Origin: Vibrio owensii CAIM 1854 = LMG 25443
Lineage (GTDB): Bacteria > Pseudomonadota > Gammaproteobacteria > Enterobacterales > Vibrionaceae
Reading direction: 5' to 3'
Assembly (NCBI RefSeq): GCF_000817815.1
Contig: NZ_JPRD01000073.1
Location: 38,828 to 102,827, forward strand
Length of the DNA stretch: 64,000 nt
In this document: positions 26,782 to 35,115 of the stretch, piece after piece
Numbering within the stretch: the stretch's first letter is position 1
How the letters are laid out: every line of letters starts with the position of its first letter
Notes under the pieces: model-generated
Seen by the model: only the letters and a program-made list of their open reading frames with translations
What the model was told of the DNA's origin: nothing
Databases searched by the model: none
Made by a program: the position numbers and the translations under genes

Positions 26782-28299
26782 ATGGCAAACCACGATAAAA
26801 AACGCGGCAAGAAGCTGGTATTAAACGCTTGCACGCTTGCGATTGGAGCGGCATCAGCGACCGCTTATTCGGCAGAACAACCTAACATTCTCGTTATCTT
26901 TGGTGACGATGTCGGTTACTGGAACTTGAGTGCATACAACGGTGGCATGCTCGCTTACAGCACACCAAACATTGATAGCATTGCAAGAGACGGTGCTAAG
27001 TTTACCAACTTCTACGCTCAGCAAAGCTCAACCGCAGGTCGCTCTGCGTTCATCACGGGACAAATGCCAAAACGTACGGGCTTGTCTAAGGTAGGTTTGC
27101 CAGGAGCAAAAGAAGGGATTTCTGAGAAAGATCCAACTATTGCGACACTTCTACGTGATCTTGGTTACGCAACGGGCCAATTTGGTAAAAACCACCTTGG
27201 CGACCGCGATGAACACTTGCCGACCAACCACGGTTTCGACGAATTCTTTGGCAACCTTTACCACTTAAATGCGGAAGAAGAGCCGGAGAACGTCGACTAC
27301 CCACAAGATCCTGAATTCAAGAAGAAGTTCGGTCCTCGTGGTGTGATCCATTCTTATGCGGATGGCAAGATTGAAGACACCGGCCCGTTGACGCGCAAAC
27401 GCATGGAAACGGTTGATGACGAGTTCCTAGATGAAGCTGAGAAGTTTATCGAGAAACAAGTCAAAGCCGACAAGCCATTCTTTACATGGTTTAACACCAC
27501 GCGCATGCACAACTTCACGCACGTTCCAGACGACTACAAAGGTAAAACAGGCGCAGGTTTCTACGCCGATGGTGTGAAGCAACACGATGATCAAATTGGC
27601 CACTTGCTCAATAAGATTAAAGAGCTTGGCGTCGATGACAACACCATCATTGTTTACACCACAGATAACGGCCCAATGATCAACTTGTGGCCTGATGCGG
27701 GTATGACGCCATTCCGTAGTGAGAAAAACACCGGTTGGGAAGGTGGCTTCCGCGTTCCTGCAGTAATTAAGTGGCCAGGTCATATCCAAGCGGGCACGAC
27801 GTTTAACGGCATTATGTCTTTGGAAGATTTCTTACCAACATTGGTGGCTGCGGCGGGCAACAGCAACGTCAAAGAAGAGCTGTTGAAAGGCAAGAAAGTG
27901 GGCGATATGAACTACAACGTTCACTTAGACGGTTACAACCAACTGCCATACCTAACCGGTAAAACGGACAAGTCTGCTCGTAACGAGTTTGTTTACTGGA
28001 GTGATGACGGCGATTTACTGGCTCTACGCTACGGTAAGTACAAATACCACTTCATGATCCAAGAAAACGAAACCGGTTTGGATATCTGGAAGAAACCATT
28101 TACCAAACTCCGTGTACCACAAATCTATGATTTGAGTATCGACCCATTTGAGCGTGGCGATACTGGTATGGGTTACGACCGTTGGATGTACGAACGTTCA
28201 TTCTTGATGATGCCTGCGGTTGAAAAAGTAAAAGAGGTCATGGAAACCTTCAAAGAGTACCCGCCGCGTATGGCTCCGGGCTCGTTTGTTCCGAAATAA
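26782..28299 (+). CDS. Secreted Ser-type arylsulfatase 4
   Basis: This 505-residue family S1 sulfatase starts at ATG 26782 (GGAG seven bases upstream), followed by a signal peptide ending near YSA at residue 31. The formylglycine precursor position is serine, not cysteine: QSSTAGRSAFITG, with Ser83 at the modified position. Ser-type sulfatases can only be matured by anSME-type radical SAM enzymes, and such a gene follows directly. The metal site FGDD (Asp42/43), GKNHLGD and TTDNG are intact, so this is a functional variant rather than an inactive copy. It is closer to sulfatases 2 and 3 than to sulfatase 1. The substrate is unknown. Confidence 0.92.
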   Translation: MANHDKKRGKKLVLNACTLAIGAASATAYSAEQPNILVIFGDDVGYWNLSAYNGGMLAYSTPNIDSIARDGAKFTNFYAQQSSTAGRSAFITGQMPKRTGLSKVGLPGAKEGISEKDPTIATLLRDLGYATGQFGKNHLGDRDEHLPTNHGFDEFFGNLYHLNAEEEPENVDYPQDPEFKKKFGPRGVIHSYADGKIEDTGPLTRKRMETVDDEFLDEAEKFIEKQVKADKPFFTWFNTTRMHNFTHVPDDYKGKTGAGFYADGVKQHDDQIGHLLNKIKELGVDDNTIIVYTTDNGPMINLWPDAGMTPFRSEKNTGWEGGFRVPAVIKWPGHIQAGTTFNGIMSLEDFLPTLVAAAGNSNVKEELLKGKKVGDMNYNVHLDGYNQLPYLTGKTDKSARNEFVYWSDDGDLLALRYGKYKYHFMIQENETGLDIWKKPFTKLRVPQIYDLSIDPFERGDTGMGYDRWMYERSFLMMPAVEKVKEVMETFKEYPPRMAPGSFVPK

Positions 28300-28344
28300 C
28301 GTTTTGTCCATAGGTCGATAGACCCTAGTTATTGTCCTTAAATA

Positions 28345-28375
28345 CAGCGCCCAACTTGGGCGCTGACTTTCTTCT
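28345..28375 (+). terminator. Hairpin between sulfatase 4 and anSME 1
   Basis: CAGCGCCCA / TGGGCGCTG is a perfect 9-bp stem (28345-28353 with 28357-28365, loop ACT). It is followed by a mixed pyrimidine tract (ACTTTCTTCT), not a clean T run. It may be a leaky terminator that lowers expression of the maturase relative to its substrate. Confidence 0.5.
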
Positions 28376-28394
28376 GCTTTCGAGATCGTTCTTT

Positions 28395-29711
28395 ATGAAA
28401 AAACAAACTCATATTCATACCACTCAAATGGCATTAACTCCCCTCAAAACGGCGTTTGCATCAAACAGTGAAAAAGTTGAACGACGTTTTCACGTGATGG
28501 CGAAACCGGGCGGGGCGAAATGCAATATCGATTGTCAGTACTGTTTTTATCTGCATAAAGATGAATTACTCAATCAAGGTACTCAGCCAAAAATGGATGA
28601 TGCAACACTTGAGGCATTCATAAAGAGCTATATCGAAAGCCAAGACGGTGACGAGATTGTGTTTTCTTGGCAGGGTGGTGAGCCAACACTGTTGGGTTTG
28701 GATTACTTCAAGAAGATCGTCGAACTGCAGAACAAATACGCTAAGCCGGGCGTTCGCATCGAAAACGACCTTCAAACCAATGGCCTGTTATTAAACGAGG
28801 CTTGGTGTCAGTTTCTGCATGACTATGGTTTTCTGGTTGGTCTATCGATAGATGGTCCTGAATTTATCCACGATAAATACCGCAAAACCCGAAGTGGAAA
28901 ACCGACCTTTCAACGCGTCATGCAAGCCGTTGATTTGATGAAGCGTCATAATGTGTCATTCAATGCTTTGGTGACAGTAAACCGCTTTAACGCCAAATAT
29001 CCGCTCGAAGTGTATCGCTTTCTCACTCAAGAACTCGGCGTCACTTATATCCAATTCACACCTTGTGTTGAACCTCGCTCTTTCACTCAAACCGCTCCCC
29101 ATTTTTGGAAAGAAAACATGTCGCCAAAACTTGGCAGCGAATTAGCAAAGCCGGGGCATTTGATGTCGGTCGTTACGGATTGGTCGGTCGATGCAGAAGA
29201 GTGGGGCGAGTTTCTGATTGCTGTATTTGAAGAATGGGTGAACAACGATCTTGGCAGAGTCTTGGTCAACCTGTTCGAAACCGCCGTCGCGCAAGTGATG
29301 GGGATGCCTTCGCAGTTGTGTGTTAGTGCAGAGTTCTGCGGCAAGGGTCTAGCGATTGAACACAATGGAGACGTGTTTAGCTGTGATCACTACGTTTATC
29401 CGGAATACCAGCTGGCTAACATTCATGACCGATCTCTGAATGAAATTGCAATCTCGACTCGTCAATACAGCTTTGGCATGGCGAAAAAGTCTTCTTTGCC
29501 GCAATACTGCCTTGATTGCCCATATTTGAAGTATTGCTGGGGAGAATGCCCAAAAAATCGGCTACTTACCGCGCCGAATGGTGAGGCTGGTCTAAACTAC
29601 TTGTGTCCGGGAATAAAAATGTTCTTTGACCATTCGCTGCCAATTCTGGTTGGCATATCAAGGTTAATAAAGTCTTACAACTCAGGTGAATATAGCGAAT
29701 ATAACCTTTAG
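28395..29711 (+). CDS. Anaerobic sulfatase-maturating enzyme 1 (radical SAM/SPASM)
   Basis: This protein of about 438 residues (ATG 28395) oxidises a Cys or Ser in nascent sulfatases to formylglycine. The radical SAM cluster is CNIDCQYC (Cys43, Cys47, Cys50), preceded by FHVMAKPGGAK. The SAM-binding GGEP is in SWQGGEPTLLGLDYF. The C-terminal SPASM region carries auxiliary cluster cysteines: CVSAEFCGKG, FSCDHYVYPEY, then CLDCPYLKYCWGECPKNR and a final LCPG. It lies directly after the Ser-type sulfatase, which needs this chemistry. The next gene, moxR, starts 65 bases later with no terminator between. Confidence 0.93.
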   Translation: MKKQTHIHTTQMALTPLKTAFASNSEKVERRFHVMAKPGGAKCNIDCQYCFYLHKDELLNQGTQPKMDDATLEAFIKSYIESQDGDEIVFSWQGGEPTLLGLDYFKKIVELQNKYAKPGVRIENDLQTNGLLLNEAWCQFLHDYGFLVGLSIDGPEFIHDKYRKTRSGKPTFQRVMQAVDLMKRHNVSFNALVTVNRFNAKYPLEVYRFLTQELGVTYIQFTPCVEPRSFTQTAPHFWKENMSPKLGSELAKPGHLMSVVTDWSVDAEEWGEFLIAVFEEWVNNDLGRVLVNLFETAVAQVMGMPSQLCVSAEFCGKGLAIEHNGDVFSCDHYVYPEYQLANIHDRSLNEIAISTRQYSFGMAKKSSLPQYCLDCPYLKYCWGECPKNRLLTAPNGEAGLNYLCPGIKMFFDHSLPILVGISRLIKSYNSGEYSEYNL

Positions 29712-29776
29712 TTATTACTTTCAGTCTTATACTCAACTTTTAACGCTCAGGCTCCCGTAAACTCAATAGGTAGACT

Positions 29777-30760
29777 ATGAACCACGCACAACAAGCCATT
29801 AATGAATTAATCGAACAAACTGAAAAAAGCGTCATTGGACAAAGCCATGTGGTTCAGGCTTTGGTGATAGGGTTACTGACCAATGGTCACGTACTTTTAG
29901 AGGGCTTACCGGGAACGGCAAAAACGCGCTCGGTAAAGTCGCTTGCGAACCTTCTTAACACCAGCTTTGGTCGTATTCAGTTTACTCCCGACTTATTACC
30001 TTCAGACGTAACGGGTACCGAAGTGTACCAAGAGTTGGATGGTAAGCCTCAGTTGCACTTCCAACCGGGACCAATTTTCAACAGCATTGTGTTGGCGGAT
30101 GAGGTAAACCGTGCTCCGGCTAAAGTACAAGCTGCCCTGCTAGAAGCAATGGCAGAAGGTACGATTACGGTGGGTGATAAGACCCACGTCTTGCCTGAGT
30201 TGTTTATGGTGCTTGCAACGCAAAACCCAGTTGAACAAGAGGGTACTTACCCATTGCCAGAAGCGCAGATGGACCGCTTCATTATGAAAGTGACCGTCGA
30301 CTACCCAGAAGATGAAGCAGAGCGTGACATTATTCGCTTGGTGCGTAGCGAAGAGTTGGGTTCAGAAATCAGTAGCGAATTAGTGACGCCACAACACATT
30401 GAACCAGAGCTCGTTATTGAAGCGCGACGCCAATTACCAAACATTACTGTTTCCGATTTGGTCGAGAACTACATTGTGGCGCTAGTCATGGCGACACGTA
30501 AACCAGAGCGTTACGCCGATTCCCAGCTACAAAAATGGATTGAAATCGGCTCAAGTCCTCGCGCTTCAATTGCGTTAGACAAATGTGCGCGCGCTTATGC
30601 GTGGCTACAAGGGCGTGACCATGTAACGCCTGATGATGTGCGTGCAATGGTGCCATCGGTGCTGGGACATCGCTTCTCACTTTCTTACGATGCACTTGCC
30701 GATGGTGTTGATCATCAACGTGTGGTGCAAGAGTTGCTTGATTGTGTAGAAATCGGATAA
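29777..30760 (+). CDS. moxR: MoxR-family AAA+ ATPase
   Basis: This 327-residue AAA+ ATPase has Walker A GLPGTAKT (about residues 41-48), Walker B IVLADEVNRAP, sensor 1 ATQNPVEQEGTYPLPEAQ and the C-terminal lid domain. MoxR ATPases act with von Willebrand factor A proteins as chaperones that assemble or activate enzyme complexes. This gene heads an operon with DUF58, DUF4381, two VWA proteins and BatD, a classic MoxR-Bat layout. Being next to anSME 1 raises the possibility that it helps mature the sulfatases or cytochrome, or protects against envelope stress (inference). Confidence 0.92.
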   Translation: MNHAQQAINELIEQTEKSVIGQSHVVQALVIGLLTNGHVLLEGLPGTAKTRSVKSLANLLNTSFGRIQFTPDLLPSDVTGTEVYQELDGKPQLHFQPGPIFNSIVLADEVNRAPAKVQAALLEAMAEGTITVGDKTHVLPELFMVLATQNPVEQEGTYPLPEAQMDRFIMKVTVDYPEDEAERDIIRLVRSEELGSEISSELVTPQHIEPELVIEARRQLPNITVSDLVENYIVALVMATRKPERYADSQLQKWIEIGSSPRASIALDKCARAYAWLQGRDHVTPDDVRAMVPSVLGHRFSLSYDALADGVDHQRVVQELLDCVEIG

Positions 30761-30772
30761 GCGGGAGGGACT

Positions 30773-31735
30773 ATGGCAAAGCCAACGCTTGCTCCTCAAT
30801 CCCAAGGGCTCGACCCTCGCTTGTATTGCGATTACTCACGATTGGTGCGTTTACAAGCCCAAGCCGAATCCTTCAGCTTACTGCCTCATTTAAAAGCGGG
30901 CAGTGTGCTTTCTGGTCGTCATAGCTCATTGTTCCGCGGACGTGGTTTGAACTTTGAAGAACTGCGTCACTACCAACTAGGGGACGACATCCGAAACCTA
31001 GATTGGAAAGTCACCATGCGCACAGGTAAGCCTCATGTGCGCAGTTACACCGAAGAAAAAGACCGTAATGTGATTGTCTGTGTTGACCAGCGCAGTGCGA
31101 TGTTTTTCGCCTCTACCGAGGTCATGAAATCTGTGGTCGCTGCTGAAGTTGCGGCTATGTGTGGTTGGCGAGTATTGAAAGACGGTGACCGAGTCAGATT
31201 TGTTATCGCCTCTGACTCCGTTCTATATCACAGCAAAGCTCAGCGTTCCCAAAACGATTTGCTCGCTCAACTGAAACGACTCTCTCAAGCCAATCAGCGC
31301 TTAAATGTGGACTCGTTAGATTCAGACAAAGTGACGTTCAGTAAATGGATTGAGCTCATTAAACGGATGAAGCTAAAACAATCCACGCTGATTTTCATCA
31401 GTGATTGGCGCGATTGCGAAGAGCACCATCTTGATCATCTTAAGCAGCTTCAACAGCATAACGATGTTCTCGCGGTGATGGTAAGCGATCCTTTAGAGCA
31501 GTCGCTTCCTCAAGATTTGGCGAAAGTGAAATGGGTGATTGGTGATGGTCGTTACCAGCTAAACCTAGACAGTAAAGCCAAAGTCGATGCAGCCAGCGCC
31601 AGCTTGGTTGAGAAAGCTCAGTTACAACGTCAATCACTGGCACAACTCATGGCGATCAAAAAGCTGCCTCATATCGAAATCGATACAACAGGTGACCACA
31701 TTACTCAATTCCAAAAACTCGTTGGAGGTCGATAA
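30773..31735 (+). CDS. DUF58-domain protein of the MoxR-Bat operon
   Basis: This 320-residue protein has the DUF58 signature FRGRGLNFEELRHYQLGDDIRNLDW followed by RSYTEEKDRNVIVCVD, a degenerate VWA-like fold. There is no signal peptide or membrane helix, so it is cytosolic. A GGGAGG ribosome-binding site lies in the 12-base gap after moxR. In related systems DUF58 proteins partner with the MoxR ATPase; the biochemical role is not established. Confidence 0.88.
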   Translation: MAKPTLAPQSQGLDPRLYCDYSRLVRLQAQAESFSLLPHLKAGSVLSGRHSSLFRGRGLNFEELRHYQLGDDIRNLDWKVTMRTGKPHVRSYTEEKDRNVIVCVDQRSAMFFASTEVMKSVVAAEVAAMCGWRVLKDGDRVRFVIASDSVLYHSKAQRSQNDLLAQLKRLSQANQRLNVDSLDSDKVTFSKWIELIKRMKLKQSTLIFISDWRDCEEHHLDHLKQLQQHNDVLAVMVSDPLEQSLPQDLAKVKWVIGDGRYQLNLDSKAKVDAASASLVEKAQLQRQSLAQLMAIKKLPHIEIDTTGDHITQFQKLVGGR

Positions 31736-32287
31736 ATGACAGACTTACACACGCCTCCAAGCACGTATATTCTGCGTGAGCTGCATGACGTCGCGGTGCC
31801 AGAAAGCGTCAGCTGGGTGCCGCAAACCATTGGTTGGAAGATCCTTGCAATTGTGGGTGCGATTGTACTCATGTATGTCGGCTACCGACTGGCACACCAT
31901 TGGTGGGATAACCGTTACCGTAAAGAAGCCATTGAAGCGATTTTTCGTTTGACCCCAGATGATGCCAGCATGCCGAAAGCGCTGTTCTCGATTCTGAAAA
32001 TCGTATTGATTCATCTTGATAGCTCTCATGCTCGCTTGTTTGATACTGCGTTCCTGCGCAAGTTAGATGAGCTTAACCCTAAGCATAAAATGTTTGATGA
32101 CGAAGTCTCGAAGCGATGGCTGCAAAGTATCGTTGACCCAAGTATTGAACTGGAAAAAACAGAGCGTTTACAACTTCTTGAACGCGCAACTGAGTGGGTG
32201 AAAGAGCACAATGAGAACGCTCACAACATTGAAAAGCGCACGCTTGCCTACAAAGCGCGTGCATTAAAAGGAGGTCGCCATGGGTGA
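31736..32287 (+). CDS. DUF4381 membrane-anchored protein of the MoxR-Bat operon
   Basis: This 183-residue protein has one transmembrane helix (about residues 31-55; IGWKILAIVGAIVLMYVGY) after a short N-terminus containing LHDVAVPESVSWVPQT, then a cytosolic helical domain. It matches the DUF4381 proteins found between DUF58 and VWA genes in MoxR operons. The start directly abuts the DUF58 stop and its own stop overlaps batA by 8 bases. Confidence 0.82.
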   Translation: MTDLHTPPSTYILRELHDVAVPESVSWVPQTIGWKILAIVGAIVLMYVGYRLAHHWWDNRYRKEAIEAIFRLTPDDASMPKALFSILKIVLIHLDSSHARLFDTAFLRKLDELNPKHKMFDDEVSKRWLQSIVDPSIELEKTERLQLLERATEWVKEHNENAHNIEKRTLAYKARALKGGRHG

Positions 32288-33371
32288 TCTTCTTGCCTCA
32301 TGGCTGGGCATGAGCAGCTTTGAATTTGAGCATCCGCTTTGGTTCATCATCTTGCCGCTGCCTTTAGTGGTGTATTTCCTCGTCCCAGCTTACCGCACCA
32401 AACAAATGGCCATCAAAGTGCCGTTCTTTAGTCAGCTTGTGGACGCCATTGGTGAAACCCCATCAGAAGGGGCAAGCCAACTCACTCCGAGCTGGTGGCA
32501 GCGCGCAACGCTCATCATCTCTTGGCTTTTGGTCGTGACAGCAATGGCAAAGCCGACAGTGCTTGGCGAGCCACAGGTGCGTGAAAGCTTAGGCCGAGAT
32601 GTTATGGTCGTCGTCGATTTGTCTGGCTCAATGGCAGAGCAAGACTTCACGTCCAAAACCGGTGAAAAGATCTCTCGTCTCCATGCAGCCAAAGAAGTTT
32701 TGAGTGACTTTGCCAAAACGCGCAAAGGCGACCGCTTAGGTCTGATCTTGTTCGGTGACGCAGCATTTGTGCAAACCCCGTTCACGCCCGATCAAAAAGT
32801 GTGGCTAGAGCTACTTAACCAAACGGACGTGGCGATGGCTGGGCAAAGCACTCACTTAGGTGATGCAATTGGTTTGGCGATTAAGGTGTTTGAGCAAAGT
32901 GAAAAGTCGCGTACCGACGTGGAAGAGAACAAAGAGAAAGTCGCCATTGTTCTAACGGATGGTAATGATACCGGAAGCTTCGTTGAGCCGATTGATGCTG
33001 CGAAAGTAGCGAAAGCCAAAGATGTACGTATCCACGTGATTGCCATGGGTGATCCACAAACCGTGGGTGAAACTGCACTAGATATGAATACGATCAAACG
33101 TATTGCGAAAGAATCCGGTGGTGAGGCGTTTGAAGCGCTCAACCGTGACGAACTTGCTAAAGCCTATGATGAGATTGGTAAGTTAGAGCCACAGCTTTAT
33201 GAAAGTACCACTTACCGTCCTAAGCAAAGTTTGCATCATTACTTAATGGCTTTGGTGGTTGCGATGTACCTAACCGCGTTCTCGTTAGCGACATTTAAGC
33301 GTCGTCGACTATCAGTGAACAGTGAAGCTTCTACACAAACAGACAACGTAGAAGGAGAGCGCCATGTTTGA
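32280..33371 (+). CDS. batA: BatA-like von Willebrand factor A membrane protein
   Basis: This 363-residue protein has N-terminal transmembrane helices (about residues 18-38 and 77-95), a periplasmic VWA domain and a C-terminal helix (about 315-335). The metal-ion-dependent adhesion site is intact: VVDLSGSM supplies DxSxS, with QSTHLGDAIG and VLTDGND as the other loops. Such proteins bind partners in a divalent-cation-dependent way and are regulated by MoxR. GGAGG precedes the ATG and the gene overlaps both neighbours, so translation is coupled. Confidence 0.9.
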   Translation: MGDLLASWLGMSSFEFEHPLWFIILPLPLVVYFLVPAYRTKQMAIKVPFFSQLVDAIGETPSEGASQLTPSWWQRATLIISWLLVVTAMAKPTVLGEPQVRESLGRDVMVVVDLSGSMAEQDFTSKTGEKISRLHAAKEVLSDFAKTRKGDRLGLILFGDAAFVQTPFTPDQKVWLELLNQTDVAMAGQSTHLGDAIGLAIKVFEQSEKSRTDVEENKEKVAIVLTDGNDTGSFVEPIDAAKVAKAKDVRIHVIAMGDPQTVGETALDMNTIKRIAKESGGEAFEALNRDELAKAYDEIGKLEPQLYESTTYRPKQSLHHYLMALVVAMYLTAFSLATFKRRRLSVNSEASTQTDNVEGERHV

Positions 33372-35115
33372 TTCTCCTTTCTCTAGCATGGGGCTAGAAC
33401 AGTTTGTCACACAGTTCCATTTCATTCGTCCAATGTGGCTATTGGCGTTCATCCCAATGTTTCTTTTGCTTTGGTTAAGATGGCGAGAAGAATCCAAACC
33501 AAGCTGGAAAGATATTCTTCCTGAGCATTTACGCAAAGCCTTAACGATTGGCGACTATGGTTGGCGAAAACAACTGCCGCTCAAGCTGCTTATGGTGATA
33601 GTGGCGATTGCCATCATCATCTGTGCGGGACCTTCTTGGGAGCGCCAAGCTTCACCGTTTGGCGAAGATAAAGCCTCCATGCTGGTGGTGTTGGATAACA
33701 ACGATTCGATGTTGCAAAAAGACCTTCCGCCAAGCCGTTTGGAACGTTCTAAGCAAAAGATCCGTGACCTCTTGGCCGCACGAAAAGGTGGCAGCACTGG
33801 GTTGGTTGTGTATGCGGGTTCTGCTCATGTCGCGATGCCTGTGACACAAGACAGCAAAGTATTCGAACCGTTTCTAGCGGCGATAACACCAGAAATCATG
33901 CCAGTTGAAGGTAAACTTGCTGAAATGGCGTTGCCTTTGATTGACCAACAATTACAAGGCCAACCGGGTTCTACGGTTCTGTTGGTTACAGATGGCGTCA
34001 ATCCGGCGACCATTACCGCTTACAAAAACTATTTTGCTGGCAAGCCTTATCAATTGCTTATCTTGGCAGCGGGTAACTCGGACATTGTTTCTAACAACCC
34101 GGTCGATTTGGACTCGTTAAATAATCTTGCCAGCGCGACAGGTGGACGCCTTGTTGAAGTGACGGTCGACAACAGCGACATAGAGAAGCTGAATCGTTTT
34201 GTTGAGCGAAACATGCAACTCAATGGCGAATCATCCATGCCTTGGAAAGATATGGGCTATCAACTGCTGTTCCCAATTGCTCTCATGATGATGCTTTGGT
34301 TCCGCAAAGGCTGGTTAGTGCAATGGTGTGTGGTGGCGATGGTATCAACGTCTTTGTTTATGACGCCAAAAGCCATGGCGGAAACGGTCTCGCTCAAGGC
34401 GGATAAGCCTGAAGTGGTGCAAGAGGTAACCGTCTGGGATAAAGCGTCTCAATGGTGGTGGGATTTATGGCTCACCCCAAATCAACAAGGGCAACGTTTG
34501 TTCAACAAAAACGAATACCTTGAGGCAGCAAAGCACTTTACGGATCCGTTGCGTAAAGGGACGGCTTATTACTACGCAGGCGAATACAAACTGGCTCATA
34601 CCGCTTTCTTGGAGATGCAAAACGATCCATCAGATGCGGTAAAAGACTATGGGTTGTACAACGCTGCGAGTGCGTTGGCACGTCAACGTGAGTACTTGGC
34701 CGCGCGTAATTTGTTGCAAACACTGGCAGACAAAGACACCTTGAGTGAGCAATTGCGACCAGACGTCGAGCACAACCTAAAAGTCATTGGTGGCATTGTC
34801 GAAGAGATTAATCGCACCAGTGAAAGCCAAGCGGGGACAACAGACGGACCCGAAGAGTCGTTTGAACTGGGTGACAACCCGCAAACGGCAGATGGGGCAG
34901 ACGAAAAAACCGCTGCTGAATTAATGCTGAAAGAGAAACTCAATGCGAACGAAATCCTTGGTAGTCAAGAACTGGCGGATAAGTGGTTAAAACGCGTAGA
35001 AGCCGATCCTAAGTACTTCTTGCGCGCTAAATTCCAAATTCAACTGCGTGAGCCCGTGAAAACGGAGCCGCAGTCACAACCGCAACCACAACAAGAAGAG
35101 GAGCAAGCACAATGA
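33364..35115 (+). CDS. batB: BatB/BatC-like VWA protein with TPR region
   Basis: This 583-residue protein has transmembrane segments near residues 19-36, 72-88 and 300-340, a VWA domain between them and a TPR-like region (about 375-480; LFNKNEYLEAAKHF, YAGEYKLAHTAFLEM, REYLAARNLLQTL). It ends in an acidic, Q/P-rich tail. It corresponds to BatB fused to BatC. The metal-site motif is altered: VVLDNNDSM has Asn where DxSxS has the first Ser, so metal binding may be weakened or lost, unlike BatA. Its last codon overlaps batD. Confidence 0.87.
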   Translation: MFDSPFSSMGLEQFVTQFHFIRPMWLLAFIPMFLLLWLRWREESKPSWKDILPEHLRKALTIGDYGWRKQLPLKLLMVIVAIAIIICAGPSWERQASPFGEDKASMLVVLDNNDSMLQKDLPPSRLERSKQKIRDLLAARKGGSTGLVVYAGSAHVAMPVTQDSKVFEPFLAAITPEIMPVEGKLAEMALPLIDQQLQGQPGSTVLLVTDGVNPATITAYKNYFAGKPYQLLILAAGNSDIVSNNPVDLDSLNNLASATGGRLVEVTVDNSDIEKLNRFVERNMQLNGESSMPWKDMGYQLLFPIALMMMLWFRKGWLVQWCVVAMVSTSLFMTPKAMAETVSLKADKPEVVQEVTVWDKASQWWWDLWLTPNQQGQRLFNKNEYLEAAKHFTDPLRKGTAYYYAGEYKLAHTAFLEMQNDPSDAVKDYGLYNAASALARQREYLAARNLLQTLADKDTLSEQLRPDVEHNLKVIGGIVEEINRTSESQAGTTDGPEESFELGDNPQTADGADEKTAAELMLKEKLNANEILGSQELADKWLKRVEADPKYFLRAKFQIQLREPVKTEPQSQPQPQQEEEQAQ

